64,000 nucleotides of DNA from an uncultured Bacteroidales bacterium (GTDB lineage: Bacteria > Bacteroidota > Bacteroidia > Bacteroidales > F082): contig CAMZAM010000005.1 in the NCBI GenBank assembly GCA_947304185.1, positions 42,412-106,411 on the forward strand, given 5' to 3'. A program made the translations under genes and the position numbers. Below are positions 1 to 8,340 of this stretch, piece after piece (the first letter of the stretch is position 1; each line of letters opens with the position of its first letter). The notes beneath the pieces are model-generated. The model was given only the letters and a program-made list of their open reading frames with translations, was not told the DNA's origin and did no database searches.

Positions 1-917
1 GCGGCATGGACACCATCGTCAAGATTTTCTACCAACTTGAGAATGCTCCTGAAGGCTATATCCCTTACGACATCAAGGTCAGCGGACTGAAAGGCGGTCA
101 CTCAGGCGACGATATCAACAAGAACCTCGCCAACGCTAACAAGCTGTTAGCCAGAATTTTATGGCAGGCAACCAACGATTTCGACCTCCGTATCTACGAC
201 ATCCAGGGCGGAAATCTGAGAAACGCCATCGCACGTGAGGCAACAGCAGTGGTGTTCATCCCATTCGACCTCACCAAGAAATTCGAGGCAATGGTTAAGA
301 AATTTGAAAAGAACTTCAAACACGAATATCAGGTTGCAGACCCAGGAATCACTGTGAAAGCAAAGAAATCAGAGCTCACACCTGATGTCGTCATTGACGA
401 GATGACACAGTTCGACCTCCTGAACGGCCTCCTTACCTGCCCTCACGGCGTCATCGAGTGGTCGCAGACCATCCCGAACTTCGTGGAGACATCGACGAAC
501 CTCGCTTCTGTGAAGAAAAAAGAAGGATATTTCTTCATCCAGACTTCACAGCGCAGCTCCATCGAGTCGGCAAAGGAATACGCAGCGGCTATGGTCGAGG
601 CTTGCTTCAACCTCGCCAACGCAGAGGTGCAGCATACCGACGGCTACCCGGGCTGGACACCAAACCCGAATTCGAAAATCTGCGCCATCGCTGAGAAAGT
701 CTACAAGAAACGCTTCGGCAAAGACCCGAAAGTTAAGGCAATCCACGCAGGTCTGGAATGCGGACTCATCGGCGACAAGATCGCTGGTATGGACATGATT
801 TCATTCGGTCCGACACTCCGCGGCGTGCACTCTCCTGACGAGAGAATCGAGATCAAGACAGTCCAGATGTTCTGGGATCTGCTGTGCGATATCTTGCTCG
901 AAGCACCTAAGAAATAA
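1..917 (+). CDS. pepD: Aminoacyl-histidine dipeptidase (M20C), 3' part only
   Basis: C-terminal part of a cytosolic metallodipeptidase that cleaves Xaa-His (carnosine-type) and other dipeptides. The reading frame is open to the left edge, and the codons before the first Met read on in the conserved style of the family (GG-MDT), so the true start lies outside the window. About 304 residues are visible of a family length near 485. Seen directly: the KGGHSG motif of the lid/dimerisation domain, HAGLECG (family metal-site Glu region) and a C-terminal GVHSPDERI whose His is a metal ligand in M20 enzymes. The gene ends in TAA and is followed by a hairpin terminator at 946-976, so it is probably the last gene of its transcript. 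Confidence 0.92.
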   Translation, partial: GMDTIVKIFYQLENAPEGYIPYDIKVSGLKGGHSGDDINKNLANANKLLARILWQATNDFDLRIYDIQGGNLRNAIAREATAVVFIPFDLTKKFEAMVKKFEKNFKHEYQVADPGITVKAKKSELTPDVVIDEMTQFDLLNGLLTCPHGVIEWSQTIPNFVETSTNLASVKKKEGYFFIQTSQRSSIESAKEYAAAMVEACFNLANAEVQHTDGYPGWTPNPNSKICAIAEKVYKKRFGKDPKVKAIHAGLECGLIGDKIAGMDMISFGPTLRGVHSPDERIEIKTVQMFWDLLCDILLEAPKK

Positions 918-945
918 TGTAGGGTTTAGAGTGTAGAGTTTATAG
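918..945. repeat. Short degenerate GTAGGGTTTAGAG-type intergenic repeat
   Basis: Between the pepD stop and its terminator the sequence repeats the words GTAGGGTTTAGAG and GTAGAGTTTATAG. Similar low-complexity words occur at 49135-49163, 51767-51814 and 55095-55124. No function is evident. Confidence 0.4.
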
Positions 946-976
946 AAGGGACACACGTAATAGTGTCCCTTTTTTG
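946..976 (+). terminator. Rho-independent terminator after pepD
   Basis: Perfect 8-bp stem AGGGACAC (947-954) / GTGTCCCT (963-970) with an 8-nt loop, followed by a run of six T. Confidence 0.8.
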
Positions 977-994
977 TTTTCTTTAAAAAAATAG

Positions 995-1024
995 TTGCCA
1001 TTTCAAAAATATTTTGTATCTTTG
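995..1024 (+). promoter_or_regulatory. Bacteroidota-type promoter for the secreted pair
   Basis: TTG (995-997), a 19-nt spacer, and TATCTTTG (1017-1024) match the Bacteroidota primary sigma consensus (TTTG / TAnnTTTG). It lies 30 nt upstream of the ATG at 1055. Confidence 0.6.
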
Positions 1025-1054
1025 TAGCTTGTACACGATTAAAACTAATAAAAA

Positions 1055-1522
1055 ATGAAAAGATTTTTGATTACGGCGTTGTTGGCGATAGGTCTCGCAG
1101 GCTCTGTCTTCGCACAGGACATGCTGTTCAACGTCGTGAAAAACGACGGCACTACGGACAGCTATCCTATGAATGAGAATACCAGGATTTACTGCTCTGA
1201 GACCGAACTTTATGTTAACAGTTTAGATTTCGGATCTTACACTTACGCTTTTTCAACTATCCGCAAGGCCTATTTTTCAGCTACTCAAAGCATAGATGAA
1301 ATTGACAATCAACAGCTTGCGATATTTCCTAATCCTGCAAAAGATGTTTTAAGAATAGCAAATATCGCTGACAATCAAGAGGTTACGATTTATTCGATAA
1401 ACGGAGCGGTAATTAAAAGAGTTATCGTTTCGGAAGACGATGAAGTCAATATCAGTGAGTTACGCCCTGGCATGTATATAGTGAGCGCAGGCAATATGTT
1501 TTCCAAATTTATAAAAATGTAA
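1055..1522 (+). CDS. Small secreted protein with T9SS type A sorting domain
   Basis: A 155-residue exported protein. Residues 1-20 form a signal peptide (basic start, hydrophobic core, cleavage after VFAQ). Residues 21-75 form a small module whose spacing resembles the N-terminal module of the next gene product. The last ~70 residues (from LAIFPNPAKDV through NGAVIKRV to MFSKFIKM) have the pattern of the T9SS C-terminal sorting domain, which directs proteins across the outer membrane and is normally removed on attachment to A-LPS. Almost nothing separates signal peptide and sorting domain except this small module, so the cargo is unusually short. The next gene starts 4 nt after this stop, so the two are probably cotranscribed from the promoter at 995-1024. 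Function unknown. Confidence 0.85.
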   Translation: MKRFLITALLAIGLAGSVFAQDMLFNVVKNDGTTDSYPMNENTRIYCSETELYVNSLDFGSYTYAFSTIRKAYFSATQSIDEIDNQQLAIFPNPAKDVLRIANIADNQEVTIYSINGAVIKRVIVSEDDEVNISELRPGMYIVSAGNMFSKFIKM

Positions 1523-1526
1523 TGCC

Positions 1527-3815
1527 ATGAAGAAATATTTGCTCATCATATCATTGATTCTCATAGGATTATCTGTTAAAGCACAAGACGGAGAATTCCA
1601 TGTACGCATCCACGGTCAGGAAAACAAAGGCGTCATTCTCGACACCCCTGTCTCGTCAATCGACAGCATGTATATGAATCCGGATGCAGTAAACCCGTTT
1701 AAAGTCAGAACTCCAAATGGCTTGTATTCGTTTGGCTTCACTGAAATCGACAGTCTGACCTTCCCGTTTGTCCCGGTAAGCACAGGCAACACCATTTACG
1801 TCAACTACAACGGCACGACAGCGGAAGTCACCAGTCCCTACCCTGCCACGCAGGTCATTGTGACGGTCAGCGAGGCAAAAGTCAGCATCACTTCGTTGGT
1901 TTCAGACAACATCACTTATATTCTGTCAGGCACTGCAAATCCTGGACGTTTCGAGGTTGTGAGCGAAGTCTCACCTATCGTAAAGCTCAACGGCGTCAAC
2001 CTCACCAATCCTACAGGAAAAGCTATCGATTTGAGCTGTGATGCAGGAATAATCATGGAGTTGGCCGACGGCACTCAGAATTATATCAGCGACGGCGAAA
2101 ACAGCGACAAAAAAGCTGCTTTCATGAGCAACGACGACCTCCTTATGCAAGGCAACGGCACTCTCACGGTAACCGGATTGAAAGAGCACGCCATGAAAGT
2201 GAAAGGACAGTTCAATATGAACTCCGGAAACATTGTAATCACTGGCTCTGTCAAGGACGGCATCCATACTGAAGGACTTCTCGTTCAAGGCGGAAACATC
2301 GATGTTCAGTCGTGCGGTGACGACGGCTTGACCAGCGAACTCGACGGCTACATCAATGGCGGATTCATCACCATCACAAGTCCGACCGACAGCATCAACG
2401 GCATCTCAGCCGACAGCACCTTAGTCATCAACGGAGGAAATATCAATATCACAATGTCGGGCGTATCAGCCAACTGCATAAAAGCTGATAAAGAATTGAC
2501 TATCAATGGCGGAACATTCGTTTTGAACAACTCAGGCAATGTGTCAAAAGGCATCAAGTCGAACAGCACCATCACCATCACCGATGGCGACATCAACATT
2601 ACATCGAGCGGCGTCACTGTTATAACCAACTACGATCCGACATATTGCACTGGTATCAAAGGCGACACCGATATCATCATCAGCGGAGGCAACATCGACA
2701 TCAACCTCCCATCATCCAACAATGGCGGCAAGGGCATCTCGTGCGAAGGCAACATGACAATCAGCGGTGATAACACAATCCATATTGAAACTCACGGCGA
2801 CGGTTCCACTTACACAGCATCATCAGGTACCGACACCTATTCGAGCTCATGTCTCCGTGCTGAAGGCAACATGCAGATTCTTGAAGGAAATATAACGCTC
2901 AACAGCACAGGTAAAGCTGGTAAAGGCATCAAAGTCGGCAAGAAGAACGGCAATACATATACCGGGACTTACACTCAGGGTAACGCTGACGGAAGCGGTC
3001 CTACCCTCACCATCACCACATCAGGAGCACAAATCGGCTCTGGTGGCGGCGGCGGTCCATGGGGCGGTGGTTCATCAACAAAAGCCTCGGCTAAAGCCAT
3101 CAAGGTGGGCGGCGTGGCTACCATTTACGGCGGCACCACGACCGTCAACACATCTACAAGCGGCGCCGAGGGACTGGAATCGAAGACTCAGATCAACATC
3201 GAAGGCGGCCAGCACTACTTCAAGTGCTACGATGACTGCATCAACTCGTCGGGTAAGATCTTCTTCAATGGCGGTGTGACGGTGTGTTTCAGCAACGGCA
3301 ACGATGCTGTCGACTCGAATGCAGGACAGGCAGGTGCCATCACCATCGGCAACGGCGTAGCTTTTGCCTACACCACCAAAGGCAGCCCTGAGGAAGGTTT
3401 CGACTGCGATAACAACAATTACATAAGAATTACAGGTACTGGCATCGGCATCAGCGCCGGTGGTTCGCAAGGCGGTGGCGGTCCATGGGGCGGCGGAGGC
3501 AGCGGAGGTACCGTTACCAACCCGGCGCAGGGCTACAAGTTCTACACCAGCAGCTATACCTTCCAAACAGGGAAATACTACACCCTGTCGAATACCAGCG
3601 GCACAGGTGGCACCAATATGGTGACGTTCAGCTTCGAGTCTAACTGCAGCAGCAGCCTCGCCCTCATCACAGCGACGGGCATGGTAAGCGGTAGTACATA
3701 CTATGTGAAATATGGAACGGAGGCTCCGACTAACCCGACAACGGCATTCCACGGGATTTACCTCGGTGGAACCTCGTCGGCATCAACTCAGGCGTTCAGC
3801 TTTACAGCACAGTAA
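1527..3815 (+). CDS. Secreted beta-helix carbohydrate-binding-domain protein (Cthe_2159-like)
   Basis: A 762-residue exported protein with a signal peptide (residues 1-19, cut after VKAQ), an N-terminal module to ~85, and then a long run of short repeats of the type xxINGGxxxI and GIKSxxxI. These are typical of a right-handed beta-helix of the 'carbohydrate-binding domain' family whose founder is Cthe_2159, a polygalacturonate-binding protein. Two glycine-rich loops, GGGGGPWGGGSS (~residue 507) and GGGGPWGGGG (~651), interrupt the helix. The last ~75 residues form another beta-rich domain. No T9SS sorting domain is visible although the upstream partner has one. It ends 14 nt inside the 3' end of the convergent rimO. 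Ligand unknown; pectin-like glycan binding is only a family-level guess. Confidence 0.78.
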   Translation: MKKYLLIISLILIGLSVKAQDGEFHVRIHGQENKGVILDTPVSSIDSMYMNPDAVNPFKVRTPNGLYSFGFTEIDSLTFPFVPVSTGNTIYVNYNGTTAEVTSPYPATQVIVTVSEAKVSITSLVSDNITYILSGTANPGRFEVVSEVSPIVKLNGVNLTNPTGKAIDLSCDAGIIMELADGTQNYISDGENSDKKAAFMSNDDLLMQGNGTLTVTGLKEHAMKVKGQFNMNSGNIVITGSVKDGIHTEGLLVQGGNIDVQSCGDDGLTSELDGYINGGFITITSPTDSINGISADSTLVINGGNINITMSGVSANCIKADKELTINGGTFVLNNSGNVSKGIKSNSTITITDGDINITSSGVTVITNYDPTYCTGIKGDTDIIISGGNIDINLPSSNNGGKGISCEGNMTISGDNTIHIETHGDGSTYTASSGTDTYSSSCLRAEGNMQILEGNITLNSTGKAGKGIKVGKKNGNTYTGTYTQGNADGSGPTLTITTSGAQIGSGGGGGPWGGGSSTKASAKAIKVGGVATIYGGTTTVNTSTSGAEGLESKTQINIEGGQHYFKCYDDCINSSGKIFFNGGVTVCFSNGNDAVDSNAGQAGAITIGNGVAFAYTTKGSPEEGFDCDNNNYIRITGTGIGISAGGSQGGGGPWGGGGSGGTVTNPAQGYKFYTSSYTFQTGKYYTLSNTSGTGGTNMVTFSFESNCSSSLALITATGMVSGSTYYVKYGTEAPTNPTTAFHGIYLGGTSSASTQAFSFTAQ

Positions 3816-5103
3816 TCACTTCTCCGTAACAGTCAAAATAATCGGCTTGGATGATTTTGACGTTGACGAAAGAGCCGATTTCTAATATATTGTCTTTCAT
3901 CGAGATAAGCACCTCGTCATCGACTTCAGGTGAGTCGTATTGGGTGCGACCGACATAATAGCCACCTTCGGTGCGGTCGATGAGTACTTTTTCAGTCCTT
4001 CCAAGACGTTTAGAATTGATTTCCAATGAGATATCCTGCTGGACATCCATGAATTTATCAACGCGCGCCTTCTTCACCTCTTCCGGAACGTCGTCCTCAA
4101 GCTCATAGGCCGGTGTCCCCTCTTCAGCCGAATATGCGAACACGCCGGCGCGCTCGAACCGCATCTCCTTGATGAAATCAATCAATTCATTGAACTGTTC
4201 CTCCGTCTCGCCAGGGAATCCCACGATAAACGTGCTTCTGAAAGCGATGTCAGGAACGTATGAACGCACTTTCTTGACAAATTCGATGGTTTGCTCACGT
4301 GTTACTCCACGGCGCATGGCCTTCAAAATCGGCGTGCTGATATGTTGCAAAGGCAAATCTATGTAATGACAGATCTTTGGGTTGTCGCGCATCAGCTCGA
4401 GAAGCTCGACAGGGAATCCCAGCGGATAGCCGTAATGCAGGCGAATCCACTCGATGCCGTCGATTTCGGTAAGCTTTTGCACCAGCTCAACGATATGCGA
4501 CTTCCCATCAAGGTCATAACCATAATATGTAAGGTCTTGTGCTATGAGTATCAGCTCTTTAACGCCTTTCTTTGCCAGATTTTCAGCCTCTTTTACAAGG
4601 TTTTCCATCGGCACCGACTTATGATCGCCACGAATTAATGGGATAGCACAGAAAGCGCAATGGCGGTTGCAACCTTCAGAAATCTTCAGATATGCGTAAT
4701 GCGATGGCGTAGAAAGCACACGCTCGCAACAATATTCAGCATGATAATCCGACTTTAAAATATCGGCAGCCACATGTTGCACAGGCTCCACACCAAAGAA
4801 AGCGTCGACCTCATGAATCTCGTTGCGCAATTCTTTTCTATAACGCTCCGAGAGACAGCCCATCACATATAACTTCTTGATTTTATTGGCTTTACGCAGC
4901 TCAGCATATTCCAAAATAGTATCAATCGACTCCTCTTTAGCATCGCCAATGAAGCCGCAAGTGTTGATGATCACCACATCGGATTTCTCATCCGAATCGT
5001 GGACAATATTATAAGTATTGTTCAATAACGCCGCCAGATGCTCTGAATCGACTTTGTTTTTCGAGCAACCGAGGGTGACAATATTTAAAACGGGTTTTCT
5101 CAT
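3802..5103 (-). CDS. rimO: Ribosomal protein S12 methylthiotransferase RimO
   Basis: Radical-SAM methylthiotransferase that adds a methylthio group to the conserved Asp of ribosomal protein S12. At 433 residues it is family length. Three N-terminal cysteines (C13, C49, C83) would bind the auxiliary 4Fe-4S cluster, and C145, C149 and C152 in the GCNRHCAFC motif bind the radical-SAM cluster. The C-terminal ~65 residues are a TRAM domain. The start ATG overlaps the ftsY stop region by 4 nt, implying translational coupling in the rpmG-DUF4295-ftsY-rimO unit. The RIRGDHKS-like sequence after the cluster and the absence of an MTTase tRNA signature favour RimO over MiaB. Confidence 0.95.
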   Translation of the reverse strand: MRKPVLNIVTLGCSKNKVDSEHLAALLNNTYNIVHDSDEKSDVVIINTCGFIGDAKEESIDTILEYAELRKANKIKKLYVMGCLSERYRKELRNEIHEVDAFFGVEPVQHVAADILKSDYHAEYCCERVLSTPSHYAYLKISEGCNRHCAFCAIPLIRGDHKSVPMENLVKEAENLAKKGVKELILIAQDLTYYGYDLDGKSHIVELVQKLTEIDGIEWIRLHYGYPLGFPVELLELMRDNPKICHYIDLPLQHISTPILKAMRRGVTREQTIEFVKKVRSYVPDIAFRSTFIVGFPGETEEQFNELIDFIKEMRFERAGVFAYSAEEGTPAYELEDDVPEEVKKARVDKFMDVQQDISLEINSKRLGRTEKVLIDRTEGGYYVGRTQYDSPEVDDEVLISMKDNILEIGSFVNVKIIQADYFDCYGEVITVL

Positions 5104-6056
5104 TTGAATAATGAATCAACAAATTCATTTCTGTCGAAGATCTGTAGGTTTTCCATCTTCTCTCCCACTCCGATATATTTTACCGGAATCTTGAACTGGT
5201 CGGAGATGCCAATCACCACGCCGCCTTTCGCAGTACCATCTAACTTAGTGAGCGCCAACGCGTTAACCTCAGTAGCAGCAATAAACTGACGTGCCTGTTC
5301 GATAGCATTCTGTCCGGTTGATGCGTCCAAAACGAGCAACACCTCATGTGGTGCGTCCGGAATGACTTTCTGGCACACTTTCTTTATCTTCGAGAGCTCG
5401 TTCATCAATCCAACTTTGTTATGCAGACGACCTGCTGTGTCGATCAAAACGACGTCAGCGTCTTGTGCGACAGCCGATTTCACTGTGTCGAAAGCAACAG
5501 AAGCCGGGTCAGCGCCCATGCCTTGAGAGACAATCGGGACGCCCACTTTGTCGGCCCAGATCTTGAGCTGGTCGACGGCAGCAGCGCGGAAGGTGTCGGA
5601 AGCTCCGAGAACGACTTTCTTGCCTGCCATCTTGAAGTTATACGCAAGCTTGCCGATGGTGGTAGTCTTACCCACACCGTTGACGCCCACAACCATGATG
5701 ACGTAAGGTTTCTTATCCTCAGGGAGGTCAAAGCTGCTGCCGTCGCCAGAGTTATTCTCCTGCAACAATGCGGCAATCTCTTCCTTCAGGATCATATTCA
5801 ACTCGCTGGTACCCAGATACTTATCGCGTGCCACACGTTTTTCGATGCGGTCGATAATCTTCAAGGTGGTGTCGACACCGACGTCCGATGTCACCAAAAT
5901 CTCCTCAAGGTTATCAAGCACCTCATCGTCGACCGTCGACTTGCCCACTATGGCTTTCGAGATACGGTCAAACACGCTGGTACGGGTCTTCTCCAGACCT
6001 TTATTCAGATCTTCCTTAGCGTCTTTATCTTTCTTAAAAAATGAAAAGAGTCCCAT
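5100..6056 (-). CDS. ftsY: Signal recognition particle receptor FtsY
   Basis: SRP receptor GTPase that docks Ffh-ribosome complexes at the inner membrane. The chosen start (MGLFSFFKK at 6056) gives 318 residues with an amphipathic, basic N-terminus as in other Bacteroidota FtsY; the frame stays open to 6098 but the extra 14 residues are AT-rich and look like leader. It has an N domain (~25-105), P-loop GVNGVGKT (124-131), DTAGR and TKLDG motifs of the SRP GTPase G domain, and the C-terminal GVGEKMENLQIF stretch. The long acidic A domain of E. coli FtsY is absent, which is usual in this phylum. Its partner ffh is at 51813-53147. Confidence 0.95.
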   Translation of the reverse strand: MGLFSFFKKDKDAKEDLNKGLEKTRTSVFDRISKAIVGKSTVDDEVLDNLEEILVTSDVGVDTTLKIIDRIEKRVARDKYLGTSELNMILKEEIAALLQENNSGDGSSFDLPEDKKPYVIMVVGVNGVGKTTTIGKLAYNFKMAGKKVVLGASDTFRAAAVDQLKIWADKVGVPIVSQGMGADPASVAFDTVKSAVAQDADVVLIDTAGRLHNKVGLMNELSKIKKVCQKVIPDAPHEVLLVLDASTGQNAIEQARQFIAATEVNALALTKLDGTAKGGVVIGISDQFKIPVKYIGVGEKMENLQIFDRNEFVDSLFK

Positions 6057-6156
6057 TTCAATATTTTTTGCAAATATAATGATTATTTTGATATGCACGA
6101 AAAGCTTTCTCGTCGAAACGGGAAAGCTATTCTAAATCAGTTCAAAAAACTATATA

Positions 6157-6309
6157 TTAGTTCTTTGCGATGAATTCTTGAGCCTGGTCAATCGGGACGA
6201 TGGTCTCTTCAAAATAGTAAGCACCAGTCTTCTCTGATTTCTTCATCTTGATGACCTTCGTGAATTCCTTACCAGCTGTGTGCAATGATGCAACTACCTT
6301 CTTTGCCAT
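6157..6309 (-). CDS. DUF4295 family small protein
   Basis: A 50-residue, lysine-rich protein beginning MAKKVVASLHTAG and ending QEFIAKN. It lies 10 nt downstream of rpmG and ~100 nt upstream of ftsY. This is the size, sequence style and position of the DUF4295 family found next to rpmG in Bacteroidota. It is thought to be ribosome-associated because of its context and basic character, but no function is established. The gene is short and easily overlooked. Confidence 0.9.
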   Translation of the reverse strand: MAKKVVASLHTAGKEFTKVIKMKKSEKTGAYYFEETIVPIDQAQEFIAKN

Positions 6310-6319
6310 ATCCTAAATC

Positions 6320-6508
6320 TTATTTAATTTCTTTGTGAAGAGTCATTTTCTTGAGGATTGGGTTGTACTTCATGAGTTCCAATCTCTCTGGGGTGTTCTT
6401 CTTGTTTTTCGTTGTAACGTAACGAGAAGTTCCCGGGATGCCTGTTGCCTTTTGCTCTGTGCACTCCAAAATCACTTGTACGCGTGCGTCTTTAACTTTC
6501 TTTGACAT
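6320..6508 (-). CDS. rpmG: 50S ribosomal protein L33
   Basis: A 62-residue large-subunit protein. The sequence has the family pattern [10 protein letters not shown]...[23 protein letters not shown]. Only one cysteine is present, so this is the zinc-free (C-minus) form. It is first in the rpmG-DUF4295-ftsY-rimO unit. In many relatives rpmB (L28) precedes rpmG, but here the 125 bp upstream contain only a promoter and then the convergent-side end of ftcD. Confidence 0.95.
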   Translation of the reverse strand: MSKKVKDARVQVILECTEQKATGIPGTSRYVTTKNKKNTPERLELMKYNPILKKMTLHKEIK

Positions 6509-6535
6509 ATCTTTATCCTTTCAAATTTCGGACTG

Positions 6536-6566
6536 CAAAAATACACATTTTTTTAATACACTCCAA
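6536..6566 (-). promoter_or_regulatory. Promoter for rpmG-DUF4295-ftsY-rimO
   Basis: Read on the minus strand: TTGG ending at 6564, a 20-nt spacer, and TATTTTTG (6543-6536), 27 nt before the rpmG ATG. It fits the Bacteroidota TTTG/TAnnTTTG consensus. Confidence 0.6.
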
Positions 6567-6633
6567 TATTTTTCAGTCAAAAATTTTATCAAATTTTAAA
6601 ATCTCTTATCTTTCTGATTATCAATTGATTAAA

Positions 6634-8334
6634 TTACTCTTTGTTGATAATCTTATTAACGACTTCGAGTATTTCAGCCTCTTTCTTGATGGCAGCGGCC
6701 TCAATCTTTGCGCCATCGGCGACGATTTTATCGGCAAATGCCCTGTCCTTCAATCCAGCAGCGTTGATTTTCACGTTGAGATATGCGCCCATCACAGCAC
6801 TTCTGCAGCACAAAGCACCTACTCCAGCGTCTGACACTGATGCAGGATTGCCTGTTCTTGCCATCGCCTCGACCACTTCGAATGCCTCAAATGCCACATT
6901 CATAGTCTTGAAAGGCACCTTTGTTGCATACTGTGATGCGAGCTCGAGAGCCTCCATACGAGCGGCTTTGTCGGCGTCGGTCTTCTTAGGCATCTGCAAT
7001 GCGGCCATGATCTTATTGAATGCGTTGGTATCTTCATCGACTAAGTCAAGTAATTGATCCTTAAGGACTTGACCCTTCTCAGCGACCTTTGAGAACTCTT
7101 CCCAACGCTCATCCCAACCTGGCTTGTGTGATGACAGGTTAGCCACCATCGTTGCCAATGCTGCGCCGAGAGCACCCATGTAAGCTGAGATTGAACCGCC
7201 ACCTGGAGCCGGACTCTCGCTGGCTGTCTCGTTAGCAAAGCCTGTACAGGTCATATTGACGAGCTTCTTCTGCGTCATGTCTTCAATCAAGAACTCGATG
7301 ACTTTTTCCTTCGGGTTGAACGGTTTCAAATCATCGAGACCCATCGACTTGATGGCGATCTTCATGATCTCATCCTCGCTCACGCCCAGTGAACGCTGCT
7401 GTTTTGCAAGATAATACTTACCAGCGTCGATAAGCACCTTCTTAGGAATCAAACCGACTATTTCGCAGCCAGTCACGCGCACGCCACGAGCCGCTGCCTT
7501 AGCGCAGACCTCGTCGAAGCAGACGTGAACCGGAGAGACGTTGATGTTTGTGATGTTCATTGAAACCTGAGCGATGCCGTATTCCTCGATGAACCAGCCG
7601 ATAGCCTTGGTGCTCTTCAGAGTGCCAGGAATCATGATGGTGTTGCCGTTTTCATCTTTCATCGGCTTGTCTGTGACCTTCGGTCCCACTCTCTTCGGAC
7701 GGCCTTTCTCGCGAACGTCGAAAGCGATGGCGTTGGCGCGGCGTGTCGAAGTGGTGTTGAGGTTATAGTTGATAGCGATGAGGAAGTCACGGGCTCCGAC
7801 CTGTGTTGCGCCAGTCTGTGCCACATGCTCGTTCCACTCGTTCGGACCGAAATCAGGTTTCCATTCTTCTGTTCCGAGACGGCTCGACAATGACTCATAT
7901 TCGCCAGTGCGGCAATAAGCCAAGTTCTTACGTTTTGGCTGGAAAGCAGCCTCTTCGTAGCAGTAAATCGGGATATTGAGCTCTTCGCCGAAACGTTTTG
8001 CAAGGTTACGGGCGTAGACCACTACCTCATCCATTGTGATGTTTGAAATCGGGATGAGAGGGCAAACGTCTGTCGCACCTTGACGTGGGTGGTCACCGTG
8101 ATGGTTGCGCATGTCGATGAGCTCGGCAGCCTTCTTCACTACGCGGAATGCGGCTTCGCACACATTTTCCGGCTCGCCCACAAAGGTGATGACGGTACGG
8201 TTTGTCGTCGCACCCGGGTCAACGTCCAACAATTTCACGCCTTCAACCTTCTCGATCTCGGCTGTCACCTGATTGATGATGTTCATATCGCGACCTTCGC
8301 TGATATTCGGAACACATTCGATTAATTGTTTCAT
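6634..8334 (-). CDS. ftcD: Bifunctional glutamate formimidoyltransferase / formimidoyl-THF cyclodeaminase
   Basis: Last steps of histidine degradation: moves the formimino group from formiminoglutamate to tetrahydrofolate, then releases ammonia to give 5,10-methenyl-THF. At 566 residues it is a full two-enzyme fusion. The N-terminal formiminotransferase (~1-325) carries HHGDHPRQGATD with His82, the position of the catalytic His in the mammalian enzyme. A linker near 330-345 is followed by the cyclodeaminase (~350-560) with the conserved ESPAPGGGSISA stretch. The gene lies 6 nt downstream of hutI. hutU and hutH are not in this window. Confidence 0.95.
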   Translation of the reverse strand: MKQLIECVPNISEGRDMNIINQVTAEIEKVEGVKLLDVDPGATTNRTVITFVGEPENVCEAAFRVVKKAAELIDMRNHHGDHPRQGATDVCPLIPISNITMDEVVVYARNLAKRFGEELNIPIYCYEEAAFQPKRKNLAYCRTGEYESLSSRLGTEEWKPDFGPNEWNEHVAQTGATQVGARDFLIAINYNLNTTSTRRANAIAFDVREKGRPKRVGPKVTDKPMKDENGNTIMIPGTLKSTKAIGWFIEEYGIAQVSMNITNINVSPVHVCFDEVCAKAAARGVRVTGCEIVGLIPKKVLIDAGKYYLAKQQRSLGVSEDEIMKIAIKSMGLDDLKPFNPKEKVIEFLIEDMTQKKLVNMTCTGFANETASESPAPGGGSISAYMGALGAALATMVANLSSHKPGWDERWEEFSKVAEKGQVLKDQLLDLVDEDTNAFNKIMAALQMPKKTDADKAARMEALELASQYATKVPFKTMNVAFEAFEVVEAMARTGNPASVSDAGVGALCCRSAVMGAYLNVKINAAGLKDRAFADKIVADGAKIEAAAIKKEAEILEVVNKIINKE

Positions 8335-8340
8335 ATTTGT

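Noticed and set aside
3075..3752. Long open frame (225 codons) antisense to the beta-helix protein gene
   Set aside because: It is a shadow of the repeated GGC/ATC-rich codons of the sense gene; the product is Ala/Val/Arg rich without domain pattern, signal or ribosome site.
5346..6044. Open frame of 232 codons antisense to ftsY
   Set aside because: ftsY is unambiguous; the antisense product has no recognisable family pattern and no promoter element.
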